Below, piece by piece: positions 42,359 through 54,200 of a stretch of DNA of 64,000 bases. Each line of letters opens with the position of its first letter. The first letter of the stretch is position 1. The notes beneath the pieces are model-generated. The model worked only from the letters and a program-made list of their open reading frames with translations, was not told the DNA's origin and did no database searches. The position numbers were made by a program, and so were the translations under genes. The stretch is taken from contig NZ_JACHBZ010000004.1 in the NCBI RefSeq assembly GCF_014200575.1, forward strand, positions 186,001-250,000, in the 5' to 3' direction. The stretch comes from Mucilaginibacter saanensis (GTDB lineage: Bacteria > Bacteroidota > Bacteroidia > Sphingobacteriales > Sphingobacteriaceae).

Positions 42359-44683
42359 TTAAAATTTAAAGTTCCAGGTAACAGACGGAATTTGTGTTGC
42401 AAAAATACTGGTTTCTACGGCTTCGGTAGTGTTTGGAACAGTCTTGCTATCCCTGAAAGTTATGCTGTATGGGTCGCGGTGGCCGTAAACGTTATAAATG
42501 CCGAATGTCCAGCTGGAATGATATTTTTTATGTTCCTTACCTTCCAGTGTAGCGCCAATGTCAAGCCGGTTTGATGATGGCTGCCTATAACCGTTACGTT
42601 CTGAGTAAGAAAAGGTGGTGAGCCCGCCCACATTATATTTACCTGTTGGATAAGTAACTGCATTACCGGTGCCATAAATGAAGGTACTTGAAAAAGTCCA
42701 CCGTTTGCTGAACTGATAGATGCCCACAACTGACAGGTCATGAGTTCTGTCCTGCCGGGCCGGGAAATAATTACCATTATTAATGGCGTCAAATTTCCTC
42801 TCGGTTCTTGATAGCGTATAGCCCACCCAGCCATTAAAACGGCCGTATTTTTTCTTTAAAAACAATTCAACACCATAAGCTCTGCCAGTGCCATAAGTTA
42901 GCAGCGACTCCACATCCTGATTTACCAAAAGCTGGGCGCCATCCTTATAGTCTATTTGATTTTGCAGCCATTTATAATAAACCTCTGCTGAAAACTCATA
43001 GGTGTTTTCCTTAAAGTTTCTGAACCATCCGGTTGATACCTGGTCTGCTATTTCGGGTTTAATGTTGTTACTGCTCATTACATATAAATCAGTAGGGGTA
43101 CTGCTGGTTGAATTGCTGAGCAGGTGTATATTTTGGGTATTGCGATTATAGGAAGCCTTAATAGAGTTTTCGTCATTAATGGTATAACTGCCTGATATGC
43201 GGGGCTCCAGGTTAAAGTAATTTTTTACTACTGAGCCCAAACCATAGGTTGTTGATGTAAGGGTGTTACCTGCAGCATCGTAGGTTTTAAATGTGCCCGG
43301 ACCTAACAAAAACATCCCGCTTAACCGTAACCCGTAAAGTATGGTTAGTTTGTCACTGGCTTTCCATTCGTCACTCAGGTATGCGGCGGTTTCATAGCCG
43401 TACCTCTGTTCTACGTGTTTATCATTAAAGCTTGATTCCTGTGAGGTTGATATGTCGCCGGGGGCGATGTCATGATGCAGTATGTTTAGGCCAAATTTTA
43501 GGGTGTGGCTACTACCCAGGGAGTATTGCAGATCCTCCTTTAAGTTAACATCCGTAATTTTTGATGTGGCCTTAAAATTATCATTGCTTTCAAAGCTTTG
43601 TATAACGTAGTTATAGTTGCTGTAAATTATAGACGTATTTGAAAATAACCGGTTGTTGAACAGGTGATTAAACCTGATGGTGCCCGTTGAGTTGCCCCAG
43701 TTGGTGCCAAATACATCTTTAAGCCCCAAAACATCCTTCCCAAAATAGCCGGATATGTAAATGGCATTTTTATCATTAAAATGATAGTTAGCTTTAGCAT
43801 TAATATCATAAAAATATAGGGAGCTGCCCTTAATGCTCGAGTCGGATGAGGCTTTCAAAAAGAAATCAATATACGTTCTGCGGGCGCTGATCATAAATGA
43901 ACCTTTGTCCTTAACCAAGGGCCCCTCAACCTTTAAACGCGAAGAAATAAGACCAATACCACCCTGAACAGTAAAGTCTTTATTGTTACCCTCGTTCATT
44001 TTAATATCCAGCACGGATGACAAACGACCGCCATACTCGGCAGGCATTCCGCCTTTGTAAATACTCACATCCTTAATGGCATCGGAGTTAAAGGTTGAAA
44101 AGAAGCCTAATAAGTGAGATGCGTTGTAAACGGTTGCTTCGTCCAATAAAATAAGATTCTGATCTGATGAACCGCCGCGAACATAAAACCCAGTATTACC
44201 TTCACCAGCGGTTTTAATACCCGGCATCAGGGTAATGGTTTTCAAAATGTCCCGTTCGCCCAATACCACCGGAACCTGGTTTACCTGTGCCATGTTCAGC
44301 TTTTCAACCCCCATCTGCGGCGATGCCACATTATCATTGTTGGGCTTATTTGCCCTTATAACTACCTCCTGCAAATCGGTTTTGGCCTGCAATGCAATAT
44401 TCAACACCTGGCTTTTATGAAAAGAGATCTTTTGCACCGTGGTTTGGTAACCAATGTAGGTGAATTGTAAGGTATATTCTCCCTCGGGTGCAGTAAGCGA
44501 ATAAAAGCCATAGCTGTTGGTGGCAGTACCCACAGATGATAATTCCTGGATCCTGACGGATGCGCCAATCAATGTTTCGCCGGTAGCGGCATCTTTAATG
44601 GTACCGTTAATAGTGTACTTTTTTTGAGCAAAGGCAGTGAGCGTGGTAAGCAGTATAAAAAGGATTAGGAGTGTTTTAGTCAT
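42359..44683 (-). CDS. TonB-dependent receptor with carboxypeptidase-regulatory domain
   Basis: The 774-residue outer-membrane receptor has a signal peptide (TLLILFILLTTLTAFAQ), a CarboxypepD_reg-like domain (YTINGTIKDAATGETLIGASV, about 20-105), a plug (PQMGVEKLNMAQVNQVPVVLG, GNTGFYVRGGSSDQNLILLD) and a barrel ending in VTWNFKF with the terminal Phe. The pairing with DUF4249 instead of SusD marks a separate importer class. The -7-like TATATTCG on the minus strand (44700-44707) is one base off consensus. Confidence 0.92.
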   Translation of the reverse strand: MTKTLLILFILLTTLTAFAQKKYTINGTIKDAATGETLIGASVRIQELSSVGTATNSYGFYSLTAPEGEYTLQFTYIGYQTTVQKISFHKSQVLNIALQAKTDLQEVVIRANKPNNDNVASPQMGVEKLNMAQVNQVPVVLGERDILKTITLMPGIKTAGEGNTGFYVRGGSSDQNLILLDEATVYNASHLLGFFSTFNSDAIKDVSIYKGGMPAEYGGRLSSVLDIKMNEGNNKDFTVQGGIGLISSRLKVEGPLVKDKGSFMISARRTYIDFFLKASSDSSIKGSSLYFYDINAKANYHFNDKNAIYISGYFGKDVLGLKDVFGTNWGNSTGTIRFNHLFNNRLFSNTSIIYSNYNYVIQSFESNDNFKATSKITDVNLKEDLQYSLGSSHTLKFGLNILHHDIAPGDISTSQESSFNDKHVEQRYGYETAAYLSDEWKASDKLTILYGLRLSGMFLLGPGTFKTYDAAGNTLTSTTYGLGSVVKNYFNLEPRISGSYTINDENSIKASYNRNTQNIHLLSNSTSSTPTDLYVMSSNNIKPEIADQVSTGWFRNFKENTYEFSAEVYYKWLQNQIDYKDGAQLLVNQDVESLLTYGTGRAYGVELFLKKKYGRFNGWVGYTLSRTERKFDAINNGNYFPARQDRTHDLSVVGIYQFSKRWTFSSTFIYGTGNAVTYPTGKYNVGGLTTFSYSERNGYRQPSSNRLDIGATLEGKEHKKYHSSWTFGIYNVYGHRDPYSITFRDSKTVPNTTEAVETSIFATQIPSVTWNFKF

Positions 44684-44960
44684 TTGTAGAAATTTGATGC
44701 GAATATATCCCTATTCTTTATTATGCTGTTTTAAATTATACAAAAGCACCTGTAATTTATAGCAAGTATGCTTTATTATTTTGCTGTAATAACCAGTATT
44801 TAACTGTGTTTTTAATTCTGTTAACTAATAAATTAAAACCCCCTCCATTTTAATTATTAAAACCTATTATCTTTCGCTACGTATAAACCGGGCAACTGCC
44901 TGCTTTCCAAATTTGAAACAGGCACACCTAATTTGAGCTTTGACGCATGATTTTCCGGGC

Positions 44961-47900
44961 ATGAATAAACTTTACCTGATTTTTATTTTATTTTTCTTTA
45001 GTCCCTTTTTAGGGGCGGCTCAAAATCAAAGTATCAAATTTGATCATTTTGGTACGCACGATGGCTTGTCGCAAATAAACATTAATACCATCATTCAGGA
45101 TCACAGGGGATTTATCTGGATTGGAACCAGAAACGGTTTGAACAGGTATGATGGCTATAAGTTTACTACCTACCGTTATGATTCTAATAACCCCGCCTCG
45201 TTAAGTAATAACACGATCACCGATCTGGCAGAGGATAGGGATGGTAACATCTGGATATCAACCCAAAGCGGGTTAAATATGTATGATGTCAAAGCAAATA
45301 AGTTTGTCAGATACATGCATAAGCCTGACGATAAGCATAGTATCGCCAATGATATTATCAACAGGCTTTCATTTGATTCTAAAGGTATTTTATGGATCGG
45401 GACTCAAAACGGCGGGCTGGATGGTCTGAATCTTAGCACAAAAATATTTGAACACCATTTACATAATGACATTGATAAGAATAGTTTGCAGGATAATAAC
45501 GTCCGCTTTGTTTTTGAAGACTCAGACCACCGTTTATGGATAGGGACTACCAGGGGCGGCTTAAGTTTTTTTGACAGAAAATCAAATAGCTTTTCAAAAA
45601 TCCCATTGATAGATCCCGTAACCAGGACGGAGACAGGTAAAAATGTAATCTGTATAACTGAAAATGACAAAGATCAGTTATGGATAGGCACCCAGAACGA
45701 CGGGCTTTTTTTGTTGGATACCAAACAAAAAACATTTAAAAATTTCAGACATGACGAAAAATCAACTGATGGCATTTCCAGTAATATCATTTATAGTTTA
45801 CGGAAAGATGATGAAGGCAATTTATGGATAGGTACTGAAAATGGCGGCTTATCTATATTAAATAAACAAACCGGCAAATTTCAAAATTATGCCCATGACG
45901 AAATTGACGGCAACAGTATTCAAGGTAATTCCATTTATGCTATATGTAAAGACAGGTCTGGCAATATGTGGCTTGGTGCTTTTAGCGGTGGCGTAAACTT
46001 GTATAAAAAGAGTACCTCGAGCTTTTTCCTTTACAGGCATAACAGTCTTGCTAATAGTCTGTCAAACAACTACGTGTTGACTTTTTTTGAGGATAAAGAA
46101 AAAAAAGTATGGGTTGGAACCGACGGGGGAGGGATAAATAAATTTGATCCGCAGAATGGAACTTTCATCAGTTATAAACACCAGCAGGGGAACGAAAAGA
46201 ATACAATATCAGGGAACTATGTGCTGATCATTAACCAGGATTCAAGCAGCAATTTATGGGTAGGCACCTGGGGCAATGGTATCAGCATATTAAACCCTCA
46301 AACCGAAAAGTTTAAATACCTTACTCATGACCCCCTAAATCCGCAAAGCATCAGCGGCAATAATGTTTACTATATATTACATGCCAAGGACGGTAAAACA
46401 TGGATAAGTACTTTTAATGATGGTTTGGATTGTTATGATAAAAGTACCAACACCTTTGAACACTATAAATACGATATCAATAATCCGAAAGGAATAAGCA
46501 GCGACAGGATATACGTTTTATATGAAGATAAAAAAGGGAGGCTCCTGATTGGTACTTCTGATGCGGGGCTTGATATTTTAGACCGGAAAACAAACACATT
46601 TACCCATTTTCATCATGATGAAAAAAACGTCAACAGCATCAGCAATAATGGTGTAACTGATATTATTGAGGACAGTAAGGGCAATTTATGGATATGTACA
46701 CTTTCAGGGTTAGATTTATTTGATCAAAAAACAGGCCATTTTACTGTTTTTGGTAAAAAGGATGGTTTAGCAAGCGATATAATATACGCTATAAAGGAGG
46801 ATAACAACGGGCAATTATGGATCAGTACCAACGGTGGTTTATCATGTTATGACCCGAAAAAAAATACATTTAAAAACTACACCACGGAAGATGGTATCCA
46901 GGGCGATGAGTTTAAGCCACACTCGTCCCTGAAGAGCAGCACCGGGCGATTATATTTTGGAGGTACCAATGGGTTTAATGCATTTTATCCGGAACAGATA
47001 TTAAAGCCATCGGGCTTTTCTCCGTTGGTGATAACTTCCTTTCAATTATTCAATAAACCGGTTGATATTGCAAAAGATAAAAATGATCCGTCGCCACTAA
47101 AGCAAGCTATTGAAGATACAAGGGCAATAACATTGTCCTATAAACAATCGGTTATTTCCTTTGAGTATGCGGCACTTGATTTTGCATCGGCCGATAGGAA
47201 GCATTATGCATTTAAATTGGAGGGGTTTGACAATGATTGGAATTATGTAGGCAGCCGTAATACAGCGGCCTATACCAACCTGCCTCCCGGCAAATATGTG
47301 TTCAAATTAAAATATCAGAATAATTCAGGCTTATGGTCGCAGGTTACTGATGAATTAAAAATTACCATAGTACCCCCGTTTTGGTTAACATGGTGGTTCT
47401 GTATCCTGGTGTTATTAACCATCATCTGGCTTATATATGAAATATTTAGGTACCGGGTTAAAGCTATCCGGTCGGCTCAGATCATACTGGAGGCCCAGGT
47501 AAAGGAACGTACCGAGCTTTTGGCACAAATGACCGTTGACGAACGCCACGCACGCGAAGAAGCAGAAAAGGCAAATGCCGCCAAAAGCACCTTCCTGGCA
47601 ACTATGAGCCATGAAATACGCACCCCTATGAATGGTGTTATAGGTATGGCCGCGCTGTTATCAAACACCTCGCTCACTACCGAGCAGGAGGAGTATGCAG
47701 AAACCATCAGGAGTTGTGGCGATGCATTGCTGAGCGTAATTAATGATATCCTGGATTTCTCAAAAATTGAATCGGGAAACATGGAACTGGATGAGCAGGA
47801 CTTTGACCTCCGGGATTGTATAGAAGGGGTTTTGGATGTTTTTGCAGAAAATGCGGCAAGGCTAAATTTAGATCTCGTATACCAGATTGAACAAAATGTA

Positions 47901-49112
47901 CCTGCGCAAATATTTGGTGACGTTTTACGGTTAAGGCAAATATTAATTAACCTGGTGGGTAACGCCGTAAAGTTTACAAACAAAGGCGAGGTTTTTATTA
48001 CCGTAAATGCAAAGGAATTAGAGAATGGCTACATCGAAATAACTTTTAGCATTAAAGATACAGGTATCGGAATTTCGGAAGAGAAGTTAAGCAAGTTGTT
48101 TAAGGCGTTTTCGCAGGTTGACTCCAGTACTACGCGCAAATATGGCGGTACTGGCCTTGGTTTAGCTATCTGCGAAAAGCTTGTGCAACTGATGGGTGGG
48201 GAAATAGGGGTAGAAAGCACACTTGGATTAGGAACTACGTTTAATTTTACCATCAAATCAAGGCCGGGCCGCAAAAAAATACGCACCTACGTAAATCTTA
48301 ATTTAACGGAGCTAAAGAATAAAAAGATACTGGTTGTAGATGATAACCATACCAATCGTAACATTCTGGAAACGCAGTTAAAGCAATGGCATTTTATCCC
48401 GCTGATAGCAGAATCGGGCCAGAAGGCATTGGATATATTATCGGCAGGTATTCAGGTAGATCTGGTAATATCAGATATGAACATGCCCGAAATGGATGGC
48501 ATACAATTAGCAAAAACCATAAAGCAATCCAATCCCGATCTGCATATTATATTATTGAGTTCTATTGGTCATCTTCAAAGCAGGCAGGAAGAGAATTTAT
48601 TCAATACCATATTAACAAAACCCACCAAGCATAACGCATTATATAAACACGTAATTGATCAGCTAAAAAATGTGGCTTCTTTAAACCGGGTTACGGCGCC
48701 AGATTCACTCCTGTCTGCTGATTTTGCACTGCATTTCCCAATGGATATATTAATTGCTGATGATAACCAGGTAAACCAAAAGCTTACCTCACACATTTTA
48801 AGTAAAATGGGTTATAAAACGGATATGGCGATAAACGGGCATGAGGTGGTGAATTTAGCAATTAAAAAAAGATACGACCTGATATTTATGGATGTGCAGA
48901 TGCCTGAAATGGACGGGTTTGAGGCAACATCCTTTATTCGTAACCATCTCGAAAATCAGCCGGTTATTGTAGCGATGACGGCCAATGCCATGCCCGAAGA
49001 CCGTGATTTGTGTTTAAAGGCAGGTATGGATGATTACCTGAGTAAGCCAATGAGGCTGGCCGATATTAAAAATATTTTAGAGAAATGGTATAAAGGCCCG
49101 GCGCTTAAATAA
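44961..49112 (+). CDS. Hybrid two-component sensor kinase with two receiver domains
   Basis: The 1383-residue protein is a membrane sensor. In order: signal peptide ([21 protein letters not shown]), about a dozen two-component propeller repeats ([15 protein letters not shown] type, 30-680), Y_Y_Y domain (about 715-790), membrane helix ([21 protein letters not shown], about 805), HisKA with H884 ([10 protein letters not shown]), HATPase ([18 protein letters not shown]), receiver 1 (D1172) and receiver 2 (D1311), then the end. The AraC-type output usual in Bacteroidota hybrid sensors is absent. ATG 44961 is chosen for the signal peptide. It lies upstream of the second Sus locus. Confidence 0.93.
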   Translation: MNKLYLIFILFFFSPFLGAAQNQSIKFDHFGTHDGLSQININTIIQDHRGFIWIGTRNGLNRYDGYKFTTYRYDSNNPASLSNNTITDLAEDRDGNIWISTQSGLNMYDVKANKFVRYMHKPDDKHSIANDIINRLSFDSKGILWIGTQNGGLDGLNLSTKIFEHHLHNDIDKNSLQDNNVRFVFEDSDHRLWIGTTRGGLSFFDRKSNSFSKIPLIDPVTRTETGKNVICITENDKDQLWIGTQNDGLFLLDTKQKTFKNFRHDEKSTDGISSNIIYSLRKDDEGNLWIGTENGGLSILNKQTGKFQNYAHDEIDGNSIQGNSIYAICKDRSGNMWLGAFSGGVNLYKKSTSSFFLYRHNSLANSLSNNYVLTFFEDKEKKVWVGTDGGGINKFDPQNGTFISYKHQQGNEKNTISGNYVLIINQDSSSNLWVGTWGNGISILNPQTEKFKYLTHDPLNPQSISGNNVYYILHAKDGKTWISTFNDGLDCYDKSTNTFEHYKYDINNPKGISSDRIYVLYEDKKGRLLIGTSDAGLDILDRKTNTFTHFHHDEKNVNSISNNGVTDIIEDSKGNLWICTLSGLDLFDQKTGHFTVFGKKDGLASDIIYAIKEDNNGQLWISTNGGLSCYDPKKNTFKNYTTEDGIQGDEFKPHSSLKSSTGRLYFGGTNGFNAFYPEQILKPSGFSPLVITSFQLFNKPVDIAKDKNDPSPLKQAIEDTRAITLSYKQSVISFEYAALDFASADRKHYAFKLEGFDNDWNYVGSRNTAAYTNLPPGKYVFKLKYQNNSGLWSQVTDELKITIVPPFWLTWWFCILVLLTIIWLIYEIFRYRVKAIRSAQIILEAQVKERTELLAQMTVDERHAREEAEKANAAKSTFLATMSHEIRTPMNGVIGMAALLSNTSLTTEQEEYAETIRSCGDALLSVINDILDFSKIESGNMELDEQDFDLRDCIEGVLDVFAENAARLNLDLVYQIEQNVPAQIFGDVLRLRQILINLVGNAVKFTNKGEVFITVNAKELENGYIEITFSIKDTGIGISEEKLSKLFKAFSQVDSSTTRKYGGTGLGLAICEKLVQLMGGEIGVESTLGLGTTFNFTIKSRPGRKKIRTYVNLNLTELKNKKILVVDDNHTNRNILETQLKQWHFIPLIAESGQKALDILSAGIQVDLVISDMNMPEMDGIQLAKTIKQSNPDLHIILLSSIGHLQSRQEENLFNTILTKPTKHNALYKHVIDQLKNVASLNRVTAPDSLLSADFALHFPMDILIADDNQVNQKLTSHILSKMGYKTDMAINGHEVVNLAIKKRYDLIFMDVQMPEMDGFEATSFIRNHLENQPVIVAMTANAMPEDRDLCLKAGMDDYLSKPMRLADIKNILEKWYKGPALK

Positions 49113-49323
49113 ATATTTGAATATTTAATATTTTACGTAATTTCATGTAGTCCGTTCCGGTTTTGTAAATTGCATTAAGCCTTGCACCAAACTTCAATTA
49201 TGTTTTTTATTAATGAAATTAGTGTGAAATAAATATAAATTAGTAGTTTAACACATACATTTATAAGTACACCTACCTGTGGATATGAAGCTATTTTATT
49301 TTTAATATTAAGATAAGAAATTC

Positions 49324-49896
49324 ATGTCTTATAACCTGCTCACCGATCCCGAACTTGTTAACCTTCTTCATGAGGGTGATGAGTGCGCATTTAATGAAAT
49401 TTATAAGCGATACTGGAAAAAAACTTATAATGAATCATTTAAAAGGCTAAAGGATACGGAACTGGCCGAAGACGTGGTGCAGGATGTTTTTAGCGACCTG
49501 TGGATAAAAAGAGGCAACCGTAATATCGAAAATTTGTGCGCATACCTCGTCTCAGCCATACGGTACCAGGTGTATATGTTATACCGCAAAAACAGCAATC
49601 AGCCTTTTTTTGAAAAACCATTGGAGCATATAGGTTATCTGGCGCCCTTTGCCGATTCAATTTTTGAAGTAAAGGAACTGAGGGATTGCATATCATTGTG
49701 GATGAGTTTACAACCTGAAAAAAGAAGGGAAATATTCAGGTTGAAATTCATAGAGGACAGATCGACCCAAGAGATCAGCGAGGTACTGAACATATCTCAA
49801 AAAACAGTACAAAACCAATATACCACCTCCCTGCATAGCCTGCGTTCGGTATTAAGCAAAATGCTCTTATTACTGGTATTATTGGCGGGCAAATAA
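49324..49896 (+). CDS. ECF sigma factor of the second Sus locus
   Basis: The 190-residue sigma factor has region 2 (FNEIYKRYWKKTYNESFKRL, DTELAEDVVQDVFSDLWIK, about residues 20-62) and region 4 (RREIFRLKFIEDRSTQEISEVLNISQKTVQNQYTTSLHSLR in essence, about 136-178). It belongs to the Bacteroidota family paired with FecR and STN-bearing SusC proteins. The gap to the FecR gene is 90 bases of very AT-rich sequence. No consensus promoter was seen upstream. Confidence 0.9.
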   Translation: MSYNLLTDPELVNLLHEGDECAFNEIYKRYWKKTYNESFKRLKDTELAEDVVQDVFSDLWIKRGNRNIENLCAYLVSAIRYQVYMLYRKNSNQPFFEKPLEHIGYLAPFADSIFEVKELRDCISLWMSLQPEKRREIFRLKFIEDRSTQEISEVLNISQKTVQNQYTTSLHSLRSVLSKMLLLLVLLAGK

Positions 49897-49986
49897 ATAC
49901 TTCTTAAAAAATTTTAAAAATATTTTTTTCCGGATGGGATATTTGCCGGGTTTTATATACTACCTATATATAACCTTATAATTATC

Positions 49987-51132
49987 ATGTCAGCCCAACC
50001 AACTAAGGAGTTTCTGAAGCTAAAAGAGAAGTTTTTGAATGGCACAGCTACGCCTGCTGAAATTCAATTAATGGAGCAGTATTATGATCTTTTTACGGAT
50101 GAGCCCGACGCTATTGAACAACTGTCAGTTGAGGAAGCAGCAGCCCTTGAAAATTATTTAAAGCAACGTATAGAATGTCGTATTGCTAAAAAAGAAAAGC
50201 GGGCAGTTCCATTTTATCAAAAAACTATTTTCCGGGCAGCAGCAGCAATCCTGGTCTTTCTTTCTGTTGGGGCTTATTTTATCACTTCCCGCAAACCACA
50301 GCAAATTTCTTACAGCAAGATACACAAGCAGGATATTGCGCCCGGTGGTAACAGGGCCGTTTTAACCCTTGCCGACGGATCAAAAATTGTATTGGAAAAC
50401 TCCAAAAACGGAACGGTATCTAAACAAGGCAACATCATAGTAGCCAAGGCCGATAGCCAGTTAACTTATCGCGCGGTTAGCACTGCGGGTAATAAAATAG
50501 CATTCAACACTATAGCTACACCTAAGGGCGGGCAGTATAATCTTGTGCTTTCTGATGGTACCAAGGTAAAGTTAAATGCGGCATCCTCCTTAAAGTATCC
50601 GGCTACTTTTACCGGAACCGAGAGAAAGGTGGAGCTTACCGGCGAGGCTTATTTTGAAGTAGCTAAAAATAAAGCGATGCCATTTAAGGTAAAGGCAGCA
50701 GGGCAGGTGGTTGAAGTATTAGGTACCCACTTCAATATTAACGCTTATGCCGACGAAAGCACCATCAAAACTACCTTATTGGAAGGGAGTGTAAAAGTAT
50801 CGGCCGGCACTAATATTGGTTTCTTAAAACCCGGGCAGCAGGCTTCTGCTCAAACCGACGGCTCTATTAAAATTACAAACAATGTTGATATTGACGAGAT
50901 CATGGCCTGGAAAGACGAAATGTTTCAGTTTAACGGCGCCGATATTCAAACCATTATGCGGCAGGTTGCCCGGTGGTATGATGTGGATGTAGAATTTAGA
51001 GGAAAACTGCCATCTGATCTTTACAGAGGTAAAATATCCAGGAATGTGAATGTATCACAAGTGTTAAAAATTTTAGAATTAAGCGGTATAAACTTTATTA
51101 TCGAAGGGAGAAAAATCATCGTAAAAGCATAA
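49987..51132 (+). CDS. FecR family anti-sigma factor
   Basis: The 381-residue protein has a cytoplasmic N-terminus, one helix (IFRAAAAILVFLSVGAYFI, about 77-95), a periplasmic FecR domain with the typical TPKGGQYNLVLSDGTKVKLN, RKVELTGEAYFEVAKNK and EVLGTHFNINAYAD, and a C-terminal DUF4974 domain (FNGADIQTIMRQVARWYDVDVEF). It is longer than the first FecR (314) because of an insertion between residues 105 and 165, which is common in this group. Confidence 0.93.
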   Translation: MSAQPTKEFLKLKEKFLNGTATPAEIQLMEQYYDLFTDEPDAIEQLSVEEAAALENYLKQRIECRIAKKEKRAVPFYQKTIFRAAAAILVFLSVGAYFITSRKPQQISYSKIHKQDIAPGGNRAVLTLADGSKIVLENSKNGTVSKQGNIIVAKADSQLTYRAVSTAGNKIAFNTIATPKGGQYNLVLSDGTKVKLNAASSLKYPATFTGTERKVELTGEAYFEVAKNKAMPFKVKAAGQVVEVLGTHFNINAYADESTIKTTLLEGSVKVSAGTNIGFLKPGQQASAQTDGSIKITNNVDIDEIMAWKDEMFQFNGADIQTIMRQVARWYDVDVEFRGKLPSDLYRGKISRNVNVSQVLKILELSGINFIIEGRKIIVKA

Positions 51133-51186
51133 CCCAATTCCTTAAAGGGTAAGCGGCCAGGCTGCTTAACTGAACCCGAAAAAAAA

Positions 51187-51214
51187 GCCGGATAGTGTTA
51201 CGAGCACCTCCGGC
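51187..51214. other. Hairpin between second fecR and susC
   Basis: GCCGGA (51187-51192) and TCCGGC (51209-51214) can pair over six bp around 16 bases, preceded by a run of A. There is no T-run on the plus strand, so it is more likely an mRNA processing or stability element than a terminator. Confidence 0.4.
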
Positions 51215-51283
51215 AATTCGGCTGGGCAAATAAACAAGTGTAACCTAATTTATCGATCAATAACCCAAAACCCAACCAAAAGT

Positions 51284-54200
51284 ATGGAAATTTCTACTCT
51301 TTATGGGTCGCGAAACCAATTTAAGCGGCTCCAAAAAATCTTTCTGGTTATGAAGCTAACCGTCATTATTTTAATAACTGCCTGTCTGCATATCAGCGCT
51401 GCCGGTTTTAGTCAGAATATTACCCTTTCTGAGAAAAAAGCTTCGCTGGAAACAGTACTGGGCAAAATTGAAAAACAAAGTGGCTATACCTTCTGGTATA
51501 AGCTTGAATTAATTAAAAACGCCCCTAAAATTTCACTGAATGTAAAAAACAGTACTTTAGATGAGATCCTGAGCCTGTGTTTCAAGGATTTGCCCTTAAC
51601 GTATACCATTGTGCAAAACACAATAGTATTAAAGGCAAAAAACGAAAGTAATTTGTCAAATCTTGGGCAATTGCCTATTTTGGTACAAATTACGGGAACC
51701 GTAAAGGACGAAAAAAACGTTGCCCTGCCCGGGGTAACAGTTACCGTAAAAGGAACCCGTGTTATAGTAGTTACCGATGCTGATGGTCATTTTAAAATAA
51801 ATGTGCCCGATAAAAGCGCAGTACTTGTTTTTACTTATGTAGGCTACAATCCTAAAGAGGTGGTTGTTGGCGATAATACCAACATATCTGTCAGTCTGGA
51901 AGTTTCTGCCCGTAGTTTGGGCGAGGTTACGGTAACAGGTGCATTGGGTATTCAAAAACGAAATGATAACCTGGGTTACTCTGTAAGTACCGTAAAGGGC
52001 GACGAGCTGGACAGAACAAATACAGTAAACCCAATTGCGGCCCTGCAAGGTAAAGTTGCGGGCGTGGTAATTAATACCATGAGCAGCGCGGGTGTGCAAA
52101 CATCACCATTTATACAGATTCGCGGTGCCAAAGTATTGGGCGATGCAAGTCATCAGGCTAATAACCAGCCAATTTTTGTTATAGATGGTAACGTATTGCA
52201 GAATAACATTGTTGGCCCTGACGCCGCCGACGGAGGCTCCCAACTAAAAAACCTTAATCCCGACGATTACGAATCGATCACCGTGTTAAAAGGTGCAGCA
52301 GCAACAGCGCTGTACGGTTCGCGCGGGTTAAATGGAGCGGTTGTAATTACTACAAAAACAGGTAAGGCAGGGCAAGGCTTAGGTGTTGAATATAGCAGTA
52401 CTTATTCAAAAACCCAGGTTTACAAGCCATTTATGGCTCTGCAAAATGAGTATGGTATGGGCAGCTATTACCGGGAGGGCGCTTTCAGGCCCGATGGATC
52501 GCAGAACAACACAGTTTCAAACTGGGGGCCTGCGTTTGATGGTACATTACATCCGGCGGTATATGATAATACTTACAAAACACTGGTGCCTTACGTAGCA
52601 CAGCCCGATAACTGGAAGTACTTTTTCCAGGACGGCAACTTTATTAACAACAACATCACCTTAAGTGGGGGCTCAGAAAAAGGCACTTATCGCATATCAT
52701 ACTCCAACACCAGGAATGATGGTATTATGCCTAAGAATGAGTTGAAGAGGAATGCTGTAGATATTAAGATAACCGGTAATCTGAATAAGGTTTTCTCAAC
52801 TGAGTTAGGTATTAATTATGCCAATACTGCTACATCCAACTATTTTAATCAAAGCAGGTATGCTTACGGGGGCGGTACCAATTTAGGCTTTAACACCTAC
52901 TATATGCCACGTAATACCAATTTTACCGCATGGCATGGTTATTACCGTAATCCGGATAATTCAGAAAAGAACGATCCCTTAGGCGGCTGGACAACCGGTG
53001 CCTTTAATACTATCGACAATAATAACTATGTTAATACTGAAAACTCGTTACTTGCCTACTTACTGTTAAAAGCACAAGCCACAGACTGGCTCGACTTTAA
53101 TGCGCGTGGTAACGTAAACATTCAGAAAAACTTTGCAGAAACCAAAAACTATGGCGACCAGGCTAATAACGCCGGCGGCCAGTATGCTGTAAGCACAGGC
53201 TTTTCAACAGACTATAACTTGTTATTCTCTGCACATGCCTATAAAAAAGTAATGCATGACCAGCTGAATATTGATTTCCGTTTACTTAATGAGTATTACG
53301 GCAACCTGTTAAGTGAGTCTGCCTCCTCCAGTACCGATGGTGGTTTAAACGTGCCTAACCAGTTCTTTTTAGAGAACTCAAAAAACACCATCAAGAATTA
53401 CGATGGAAGTAATAACTACACGGGCTATCGTACCACACCACCGTCAAGCCGTACTATTGGTATAGCAGGTGTTTTAAACTTAAATTATAAAGAGTATCTG
53501 AATTTAGAGTTAACCGGCCGTAACGACTGGTTATCAACTTTAACCTATCCTGAAATTGTACCGGGTAAAAATAATTATTCGGTGTTTTATCCGTCGGCTA
53601 ACTTATCATACTCCTTTTATGATCAATTTAAGGAAAAAATGCCTTCATGGTTATCAACCGGCCGATTAAGGGCTTCATTGGCCTATGTAGGTAACGCGGG
53701 TATTGCAGGGCCTTACTCTACAGGAGCAGGATATCAGCCAGGTATTGTAATTAACCAAAATGGTCAGGCGATATCATCTGCCACCCAGATTAATGGTGAT
53801 GTGAGGCCAAATTACGATCTGAAACCACAAAAACAACGTTCGTTAGAGTTTGGTACTAACCTGGCATTTTTTAATGACCTCATTAATATTGATTTCACCT
53901 ACTATAAAACCAATACCTTTAACCAGTTATTATACATACCAGGCACTCCGGAAACAGGTTACAACAAGCTGTATATTAATGCAGGTAATATCCAAAACCA
54001 GGGTATTGAGTTTTTAGCAACAATAACTCCCATACGTACCAAGGACTGGCATTTTGATGTATCCGTGAACCTGGCCCATAACGCCAGTAAGATTGTTAAA
54101 TTTTATCCGGGTATAAAAGAATGGCAGATAACACCATTTTATGAAGGAGCAGAAGTATGGGCCTATGAAGGTGGTGCATTTGGTGAGTTAGCCTTAAATA

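Noticed and set aside
42460..42834. 124-codon open frame on the minus strand inside the TonB receptor gene
   Set aside because: It is in an alternative frame of a well-supported receptor gene, and its product is low in recognisable features.
44912..44942. TTTG-N19-GAGCTTTG as a promoter of the hybrid sensor kinase
   Set aside because: The spacing fits, but the -7 element has two mismatches in the TA positions.
49113..49323. Promoter of the second ECF sigma gene
   Set aside because: The region is AT-rich, but no TAnnTTTG element could be identified with confidence.
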